A stretch of DNA of 64,000 nucleotides, taken from the NCBI RefSeq assembly GCF_014844055.1, contig NZ_CP062167.1, positions 3,199,501 through 3,263,500 of the forward strand, read 5' to 3'. The notes below the pieces were generated by a model. That model worked only from the letters and a program-made list of their open reading frames with translations, had not been told where the DNA came from and did not search any database. The position numbers and the translations under genes are program-made. The DNA comes from Aureimonas sp. OT7. GTDB taxonomy: Bacteria > Pseudomonadota > Alphaproteobacteria > Rhizobiales > Rhizobiaceae. Positions 46,597-52,960 of this stretch are shown here, piece by piece. How positions within the stretch are numbered: position 1 is the first letter of the stretch; each line of letters begins with the position of its first letter.

Positions 46597-46634
46597 TCAC
46601 GCCCGGCGTGATTGGGGCGTGATGCCATCGTGAT
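46597..46634. promoter_or_regulatory. Palindrome and phased repeats upstream of slt
   Basis: TCACGCC, one C, GGCGTGA (46597-46611) is a perfect palindrome. CGTGAT recurs at 46607, 46618 and 46629, that is, exactly every 11 bases, one helical turn. The cluster lies in the 266-base divergent spacer between dapA and the transglycosylase gene and looks like a protein-binding site. Confidence 0.5.
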
Positions 46635-46737
46635 GCCAAGCTTTACTCTCTTTTCACCTTGTCATGAGAGTTTTCAGGCGCTTAACCATTATCAGTCTGC
46701 GCGGCGACAAGCCCCGTAGCCGACCCGAAAGGTTCCG

Positions 46738-48921
46738 ATGAGCGCGCATTCCCGTGTCCGCCAGCTAGCCCTTCAAACCGCGCTTGCCGGCCTGCTGGCC
46801 ACCGGGGCGGCGGCCCAGTCGGCCATGCCCTCCGGCGTGCCGATGCCGACGCTGCGCTCGGCGCCGTCAGCGCCGGTGCCTTCTGCGCCGGTGGATGCGA
46901 GCCGTTTCGGCACCCCGGCGCCACGGCCGGCGCCAAGCTTTCCGGGAACGGCGCCGAAAGCGCCGGCTGCTTCCGCGCAGGCCGCCGCCGCCTTCACCTC
47001 GTCCATTGCGGCGACATCGCGAAGCGCATCCGTGCGCCCGGCCAGCGGCAGCCTCAAGGAGGGGCTGGATGCGACGCACAACAACATGGCGCGCGCCCGC
47101 GCCATCCGTGCGGGGATGGCGCCGAACTCGCTCGACCACAAGATCATGACATGGGCGATCGCGCTGAAGGGCGGCGGTGACGTGCCGGCAGCCGATATCG
47201 CCGCCGCGATGCAGGAATTGTCTGGCTGGCCGGGCATGGAGACCCTGCGGCAGAATTCGGAACGGGCGCTCTACCGTGAGAACCGACCCGCCCGCGATAT
47301 ACTGGCCGCCTTCGGCAGCAGCACGCCGCAGACACCCGAAGGAACGATGGCCCTTGCACGGGCGAATATCGAGACCGGGCAGGCCGGGCGCGCGAAACAA
47401 CTGATCCAGACCCTGTGGCGCACCGAGACGCTGGATCGCGGCACCGAGCAAAAGATTCTCGGTACGTTCGGGACGCTGCTGACCAAGGCAGACCACAAGC
47501 ACCGCATGGACATGCTGCTCTATGCCAACCGGGTCAATGACGCGCAACGCGTGGCCGGGCTTGCAAACTCGGAAACCCTGTTCCGCGCGCGCGCGGCGTC
47601 CATCCGGGGCGAGGCGAATGCGGACCGCCTGCTGGCGGCAGTGCCGCAAAACCAGCACTCCGACCCCAGCTACATGTTCACCCTCGCCGAGAACCTGCGC
47701 AAGCAGAACAAGGTGCGCGAGGCGGCGCGCATCATGATGAACGCGCCGCGCGATCCGGTGCAGCTTGTCGATCCGGACAGCTGGTGGAACGAGCAGCGAA
47801 TCATTTCCCGCATGTTGCTGGAGCAAGGCGCCCGAAAGGAAGCCTATCAGTTGGCGGCGCGCCACTCCGCGCAGGGCGTCGTCGCACGCGTCGAGGCGGA
47901 CTTCCATGCCGGGTGGTACGCATTGCGGGCTCTCGGCGACCCGGCAACCGCCAGTCGCCATTTCGCCCGGGTGGCCGAGGTTTCGAGCCGCCCCCTCACC
48001 CAGTCCCGCGCCTATTACTGGCTCGGCCGCGCCGCCGAAGCGGGCGGCCCCGGCAACGCCCGCAATTACTATGCCCAGGCGGCCCGCTTCGGCGCCACCT
48101 ATTACGGCCAGCTCGCGGCGGCCAAGCTTGGCCGCTCGCCGGGCGACATCGCCTATCCGAGGCCAAGCAACGCCGACCGCCAGCGCTTCCAGAACCGCGA
48201 TGCGGTGCGCGCCCTCGTCCGCATGCACGAGATCGGCTCAGACTGGCGCGCGGCGCAATTGTACCGTTCTCTGGCGGACGAGCTGGACAGTCCGGGCGAG
48301 CTTGCAATGCTCGCATCGCTTGCCGAAAGACGCGGCGATCACTCGATGTCGCTCGATGTCGGCAAGCGGGCCTATTCTCGCGGCATCGATGCTCCGGCGC
48401 TGGCCTTCCCCGTGGGTGTGATTCCCGACAGCGCGCGCATCTCGGCCGCTGGAAAGGCGCTCGCCTACGCCATCGCCCGTCAGGAAAGCGCCTTCAACCC
48501 CGGTGCCCGCTCGCCGGCCGGCGCGCTGGGGCTGCTGCAGCTCATGCCGGCCACGGCCCGTTCGCTGGCACAGCAGAACGGGATGTCCTATTCCGAAGCG
48601 CGGCTTTTGAGCGACGTGTCCTACAATGCCCAGTTGGGCTCGCAGTATCTTGGCCAGCAGATCGATGCCTTCAATGGCTCCTACGTCCTGACATTTGCCG
48701 CGTACAATGCGGGGCCACGGCGGGCACGCGAGTGGATCCAGCGCTTCGGCGATCCGCGCGGCCAGCCCATCGACGAAGTGGTGGACTGGGTGGAAATGAT
48801 TCCCTTCACTGAAACCCGCAACTACGTGCAGCGCGTGATGGAGAATTATCAGGTCTACAAGATCAGGCTCGGCGCCGGCTTCTCCATCGAAAGCGACCTG
48901 ACCAACGGACGCCGGGGCTAG
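46738..48921 (+). CDS. slt: Soluble lytic murein transglycosylase
   Basis: A 727-residue periplasmic enzyme. A signal peptide (about residues 1-26, to GAAAQS) is followed by a Pro/Ala/Ser-rich linker to about 100, a long helical superhelix of the Slt70 U-domain type, and a C-terminal GH23 domain. The catalytic Glu583 lies in AIARQESAFNP, then PAGALGLLQLMPATARSLA and AYNAGPRRAREW. It cuts the glycan strand of peptidoglycan to 1,6-anhydro products. Its last codons (TNGRRG, stop 48919-48921) form the start of the first copy of the tandem array that follows. Family length and domains are normal. Confidence 0.93.
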   Translation: MSAHSRVRQLALQTALAGLLATGAAAQSAMPSGVPMPTLRSAPSAPVPSAPVDASRFGTPAPRPAPSFPGTAPKAPAASAQAAAAFTSSIAATSRSASVRPASGSLKEGLDATHNNMARARAIRAGMAPNSLDHKIMTWAIALKGGGDVPAADIAAAMQELSGWPGMETLRQNSERALYRENRPARDILAAFGSSTPQTPEGTMALARANIETGQAGRAKQLIQTLWRTETLDRGTEQKILGTFGTLLTKADHKHRMDMLLYANRVNDAQRVAGLANSETLFRARAASIRGEANADRLLAAVPQNQHSDPSYMFTLAENLRKQNKVREAARIMMNAPRDPVQLVDPDSWWNEQRIISRMLLEQGARKEAYQLAARHSAQGVVARVEADFHAGWYALRALGDPATASRHFARVAEVSSRPLTQSRAYYWLGRAAEAGGPGNARNYYAQAARFGATYYGQLAAAKLGRSPGDIAYPRPSNADRQRFQNRDAVRALVRMHEIGSDWRAAQLYRSLADELDSPGELAMLASLAERRGDHSMSLDVGKRAYSRGIDAPALAFPVGVIPDSARISAAGKALAYAIARQESAFNPGARSPAGALGLLQLMPATARSLAQQNGMSYSEARLLSDVSYNAQLGSQYLGQQIDAFNGSYVLTFAAYNAGPRRAREWIQRFGDPRGQPIDEVVDWVEMIPFTETRNYVQRVMENYQVYKIRLGAGFSIESDLTNGRRG

Positions 48922-49722
48922 TTCCCCGCCCTGAACCGAGAAGACCCAAAGCCCCTTCCACCGCTTGGCGGGAGGGGCTTTTTGTATGGCGGTCGCCCTT
49001 CCGCCGCCCGACGCGGCCTCACCGACGGACGCCGGCTCCCGTTCCCCGCCCTGAACCGAGACGACCCAAAGCCCCTTCCACCGCTTGGCCGAAGGGGCTT
49101 TTTGTATGGCGGTCGCCTTCCGCCGCCAGGCGCGACCTCACCGACGGACGCCGGGGCTTAGTTCCCGGTACTGGACCCGAGACGACCCAAAGCCCCTTCC
49201 ACCGCTTGGCCGAAGGGGCTTTTTGTATAGCGGTCGCCTTCCGCCGCCCGACGCGACCTCACCGACCGACGCCGGCGCTCGTTCCCCGCCCTGAACCGAG
49301 ACGACCAAAAGCCCGTTCCACCGCTTGGCCGAAGGGGCTTTTTGTATGGCGGTAGCCCTTCCGCCGCCCGACGCGGCCTCACCGACGGACGCTGGGGCTT
49401 AGTTCCCGGTACTGGACCCGAGAAGACCCAAAGCCCCTTCCACCGCTTGGCCGAAGGGGCTTTTTGTATAGCGGTCGCCTTCCGCCGCCCGACGCGGCCT
49501 CACCGACCGACGCCGGCGCTCGTTCCCCGCCCTGAACCGAGACGACCCAAAGCCCCTTCTACCACTTGGCCGAAGGGCTTTTTGTACGGCAGTGGCCCTT
49601 CCGCCGCCCGACACGGCCTCGCCAACGGACGCCGGCCCCCGTTCTCCGCCCCGACACGGGAAGACGAAAAGCCCCTTCCGCCGTTGGCTGGGGGCCTTTT
49701 GTATGGCGGTTGCCCTGCCAGG
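48901..49722 (+). repeat. Seven tandem 120-bp copies of the slt 3' end and terminator
   Basis: Units begin near 48901, 49021, 49141, 49261, 49381, 49501 and 49621. Unit 1 starts with the last seven codons of slt and includes its terminator; later units repeat that coding end (ACGGACGCC and so on) outside any gene, then the terminator, then a GC-rich stretch (CGGTCGCC...CCGCCGCCCGACGCGGCCTC). Units 1-5 are close to identical; 6 and 7 are more diverged and 7 is cut short near 49722. Units 3 and 5 share one variant of the middle (TAGTTCCCGGTACTGGACCC), units 4 and 6 another, so 240-bp pairs were duplicated too. No gene is credible in the region; open frames persist only because 120 is a multiple of three. 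Confidence 0.93.
48948..48985 (+). terminator. Rho-independent terminator of slt, repeated in the array
   Basis: AAAGCCCCT pairs with AGGGGCTTT across a 16-base loop and is followed by a T run. Equivalent hairpins recur at about 49068-49103, 49189-49224 and 49430-49465. The copy near 49308 has a C-to-G change that weakens the stem, and the copies near 49549 and 49668 are shortened. Confidence 0.85.
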
Positions 49723-49749
49723 GGCTGACGGTCACCGGCTGCCGGACGC

Positions 49750-49779
49750 AAAAAGGGGCCCGGCAAGGCCGGACCCCTT
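49750..49779 (-). terminator. Rho-independent terminator after the first porin gene
   Basis: On the minus strand AAGGGGTCCGGC pairs with GCCGGGCCCCTT (one G-T pair) over a three-base loop and runs into TTTTT. It lies 23 bases past the porin stop and faces the tandem array. Confidence 0.88.
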
Positions 49780-49802
49780 CACTTCGGATCGAGTGAACTC
49801 GA

Positions 49803-51044
49803 TTAGAAGTTGCGCTGGAAGCGGAGGAAGCCAGAGGTCTGGTCGTCGGAGGCAACGCCACCGAAGTCGATGTTCTGGTACTTCACTTCGGCCAGGACGT
49901 TCATGTTGGCGGTCAGGTCGTAACCGATGTCGCCGACGACGGCCCAGTAGTCAGCCGACGAGAACACGTAGCCGCCCGGAACTTCCGGAGCAACGAAGGC
50001 GTAGTCGAAGGTCTGGCCGTAGCGGCCCGAAACGCCGGCCGTTACGCGGTTGAACTTCTGCGAGTAACCAGCGCCGACCGACCATTCGAGGACGAGCGGG
50101 AAGGCACCCGGGGTCGGGTTCTCAAGCGTCGCGTTGCTCGGCAGGATGCCGCCGGCCGAGGTGAAGCCGCTGATGACGGCGTAGCTCGTCGGGTCGGAAG
50201 CCCAGTGACCGTCGACCTTGAGGGTCGAGTCGGCAACCAGGAGATCCTGCAGCGTCAGGCCGGCCTTGATGGCGAAGGCGTCGTTGCTGCCGTCGACATC
50301 GCGCTCGGGAATGAACGGGAAGAAGGCCGGCAGGTCGAGGTCGTCGATGCCGAACAGGTCGTTGACGTCTTCAGCGTTGAAGGTCTCGTCGTATACGGCG
50401 GAGAGGAACACGCCACCCCAGGCACCCGTGTAGGAGAGCTTGCCGTGGACGTCCGGAGCGATGTCACCCGTGCCGTCGTCTTCCAGGCCCAGCGTGGCAG
50501 CGAAGCCGCCCGTCGCGAAGGTGTAGGAGATCTGGTTGGTGTTGAAGTCGCCGATCGGGAGATCGTCGTCGGTCGGCAGACCGTCTTCGATGCCGCCGAT
50601 GTCCGAGGACCACAGCGTGTCGCGGTAACCAGCGAGGAAGCCGCCGAGCTGCAGGTAGCCCTGCTCCATCGCGAACTCGTCTTCCGGGTTTGCACCGTTG
50701 TTCTGAGCCTGCAGACGGAAGTAGGCGCGCAGGGTGCCGAGTTCGGTCTCTTCGCGAACGTCGAGGTTCAGACGGGCACGAACCGAGGACAGAGCCTGGT
50801 AGTCGTCACCCTCGGAGTTGCCAGCCGGGCTACCCGCGACGTTGTACTGGAAACGCAAGTAACCGCTGGTCTTGATGCAGGTTTCCGTTCCCGGGATGTA
50901 GTAGAAGCCCGTGCCGTAAACGTCGCAAACGCGGACGTATTCGACCGGCTCGGGCTCGACCATGACAATGGCGTCGGCAGCGCGCGCGCCGGATACTGCG
51001 ACGAGAGCCGCAGCGGAGCCGAGAAGAAGGCTCTTGATGTTCAT
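49803..51044 (-). CDS. Outer-membrane porin (Omp2-like)
   Basis: A 413-residue alphaproteobacterial porin. The signal peptide is MNIKSLLLGSAAALVAVSGARA, cut before ADAIV. The mature protein has VEYVRVCDVYGTGFYYIPGT and ETCIKTSGYLRFQYN, the two-Cys hallmark of the Omp2/RopA-type family, then a beta-barrel of alternating strands and acidic loops, and ends with phenylalanine (FLRFQRNF) as outer-membrane proteins do. Paralogous to the next porin. Start at 51044, with GAGG-TCAGGAA upstream; frames open further upstream lie in the leader. Confidence 0.93.
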   Translation of the reverse strand: MNIKSLLLGSAAALVAVSGARAADAIVMVEPEPVEYVRVCDVYGTGFYYIPGTETCIKTSGYLRFQYNVAGSPAGNSEGDDYQALSSVRARLNLDVREETELGTLRAYFRLQAQNNGANPEDEFAMEQGYLQLGGFLAGYRDTLWSSDIGGIEDGLPTDDDLPIGDFNTNQISYTFATGGFAATLGLEDDGTGDIAPDVHGKLSYTGAWGGVFLSAVYDETFNAEDVNDLFGIDDLDLPAFFPFIPERDVDGSNDAFAIKAGLTLQDLLVADSTLKVDGHWASDPTSYAVISGFTSAGGILPSNATLENPTPGAFPLVLEWSVGAGYSQKFNRVTAGVSGRYGQTFDYAFVAPEVPGGYVFSSADYWAVVGDIGYDLTANMNVLAEVKYQNIDFGGVASDDQTSGFLRFQRNF

Positions 51045-51424
51045 TTCCTGACCTCCAGTCAAGTTCACAGGTATAGGGAGGGCCTTGATACGAAGGACAG
51101 CCTTCCCTGCCCCTTCCCCTTGAAAGAGGCAGGTTCGTCCCCCCGCCGCTTTCGAATCCCAACATAGCTACCACTGGTTGGGACGCAATCTGTAAAACCT
51201 CTAGTTGTCCCTGCTGACGCCGGTTGGTCACACCTCTGTTGCCATTTCGCCACGATTGCGTTTACCGCCTGTTAATAATTCGGGCAGTTTGCGGGCGGGA
51301 TGAATTCGAAACGTCCAAATTCGGCGCAAGACTGGATAAGGCAAGCAAGCAAAAAGGCCCCCGGAGCGATCCGGAGGCCTTTCGATGATTGCAGAAGGTA
51401 CGGGGCCCGGAGGCCCCGCCCGAC
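51045..51424 (-). promoter_or_regulatory. Leader and promoter region of the first porin, with the second porin's terminator
   Basis: 380 bases without a gene. On the minus strand the last 100 bases before the start (51045-51150) are the mRNA leader shared with the other porin: hairpin GAAGG-CTGT-CCTTC (51092-51105) and stem CCTGCC/GGCAGG (51106-51133). 51150-51345 is AT-richer and should hold the promoter. 51351-51382 is the terminator of the second porin. Confidence 0.65.
51351..51382 (-). terminator. Rho-independent terminator after the second porin gene
   Basis: On the minus strand AAAGGCCTCCGGA pairs with TCCGGGGGCCTTT (one G-T pair), with loop TCGC between, and the T run continues for two bases. 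Confidence 0.87.
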
Positions 51425-52603
51425 TTAGAAGTTGCGCTGCAGACGGACGAAGCCGCCGAGCCTGTCTTCGGTGATCTTGGCAGAAGCCGGCGTGCCCTGG
51501 GCGGGCTGCTCGATGTTCTGGTAAGTCACCTCGGTCAGGAGGTTCAGGTTCTTGGTGATGTCGTAGCCGACGTTACCAACCAGGTCGAGGACGCCGAGCG
51601 CCTTGCCATCCGGGATGACGACGCTGTCGAACGTCTCGCCGTAGCGACCTGCGACTGCAACGCCGAGCTTGCCGAACTGTACGCTGTAGCCAGCACCGGC
51701 CGTCCACTGCAGCGGAATGCCTTCACGCGAGAGGTGATCAGTGTCGAGCGTGGCGAAGTCCGTCTTTTCCGGAGCGTAGTGACCCTCGACCTTGAATACC
51801 GAGTCGGCCAGCAGCAGGTCGTCGACCCAGGCGCCGAGCTTGACGGCATAGCCTTCCTCGGAGTCCGACGGAGCCAGGCCCGGAGCATAATAGACATCGG
51901 CGTCGGAGTCGTAGACGCCGGCGACGTATGCACCGCCCCAGCCTGCGCTGTAGGCGATCTTGGCGACGACGTCGAAGCTTTCGTCGGTGTCGGCGTCACG
52001 ATCTTCCTTCGAGAAGACCGGGTTTTCCAGGCTCAGCGTGCCGGTCAGGCCGTCCATCGCATAGGTGTAGGAAACCAGGTTCGCCGTACGATCGCCGACC
52101 GCCAGGTCCGAATCGGTGAGAAGGCCGTCTTCGGCTCCGCCGATATCCGACGTCCACAGCGAGTCGTACAGGCCGGCAGTCAGACCGCCGAGCTGCAGGT
52201 AGCCGAACTTCATCTGGTAGGTGGCGCCGTCGGAACCATTCGCGTTCTGGGCCTGGAGGCGGACGTAACCGCGCAGCGTGCCGAGCTCGGTCTCTTCGCG
52301 GACGTCGAAGTTCAGGCGGGCACGAACCTTGGACAGGCCCTCATAGCCGCCGCCCGTCTCGACGCCGCCCGTCTCGATCGTGGCGTTCTGGTTGAAATCA
52401 TACTGGTAGCGGACATAGCCGCCGACCTTCAAGCAGGTCTCGGTGCCCGGGATGTAGAAGAACCCCTTGCCGTAGACGTCGCAGACGCGGACATATTCAG
52501 CCGGCTCGGGCTCGGCGTTGACGATGGCGTCGGCCGCATGGGCGGCACCGGATACCGCGACCAGGGCCGCGGCGGAGCCGAGAAGTAGGCTCTTGATGTT
52601 CAT
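51425..52603 (-). CDS. Outer-membrane porin (Omp2-like), second copy
   Basis: A 392-residue porin, paralogous to the one at 49803-51044. The signal peptide is almost the same (MNIKSLLLGSAAALVAVSGA, cut after HA). EYVRVCDVYGKGFFYIPGT, ETCLKVGGYVRYQYDF and the ending GFVRLQRNF match the family. The middle strands differ more than the ends, as expected of surface loops. The start is 52603, with the same GAGG-TCAGGAA leader; a frame open to 52810 covers only the leader. The pair resembles the Omp2a/Omp2b duplication of Brucella in layout, though orthology is not implied. Confidence 0.93.
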   Translation of the reverse strand: MNIKSLLLGSAAALVAVSGAAHAADAIVNAEPEPAEYVRVCDVYGKGFFYIPGTETCLKVGGYVRYQYDFNQNATIETGGVETGGGYEGLSKVRARLNFDVREETELGTLRGYVRLQAQNANGSDGATYQMKFGYLQLGGLTAGLYDSLWTSDIGGAEDGLLTDSDLAVGDRTANLVSYTYAMDGLTGTLSLENPVFSKEDRDADTDESFDVVAKIAYSAGWGGAYVAGVYDSDADVYYAPGLAPSDSEEGYAVKLGAWVDDLLLADSVFKVEGHYAPEKTDFATLDTDHLSREGIPLQWTAGAGYSVQFGKLGVAVAGRYGETFDSVVIPDGKALGVLDLVGNVGYDITKNLNLLTEVTYQNIEQPAQGTPASAKITEDRLGGFVRLQRNF

Positions 52604-52960
52604 TTCCTGACCTCCAGTCAAGTTTACAGGTTGGGTTGGGCCTTGTTCTGAAGGACAGCCTTCCCTGCCCCATCCCCCTGAAAGTGGCAGGGTCATCCCG
52701 CCGTCTTTCATCCTGCAAACTATTACCTGCAGATCATTCCAACAACGCACTTGGACAGCGTATCGGAACAGCATCGTTCGCTTGTTGCGCAGCAAGCACG
52801 AAACAGCCACCTGTGGTGTCTCCAGGTGTTGCTAAACAATTAAATTGAAACGCAAGGTTTGGTCAGCAGCGAAGCGTCGGCCAGCCGCAGGCTAAACTGA
52901 CGGTTTATTGTTATCGATTTATTCCACCGACGATTGTGCCCTTGCCGGGCGCACCCGCTC
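52604..52960 (-). promoter_or_regulatory. Leader and promoter region of the second porin
   Basis: 357 bases without a gene. 52604-52700 repeats the leader of the first porin with hairpin GAAGG-CTGT-CCTTC (52650-52663) and stem CCCTGCC/GGCAGGG (52663-52692). 52700-52960 is AT-richer, with CACCTG/CAGGTG arms near 52810-52830 and a run of A and T near 52838-52850; promoter elements are probably here. No terminator of the upstream ATPase gene is evident. Confidence 0.6.

Noticed and set aside
46867..48228. 453-codon frame on the minus strand
   Set aside because: Antisense to slt, no domain, low-complexity Arg/Gly composition.
48901..49722. CRISPR array
   Set aside because: The whole 120-bp unit is repeated with no unique spacers, and no cas genes are near.
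49085..49728. Open frames of 69 and 128 codons in the tandem array
   Set aside because: They repeat a 40-codon pattern because the unit is 120 bp, a multiple of three, and have no ribosome site or family. The sequence is better explained as repeated terminators.
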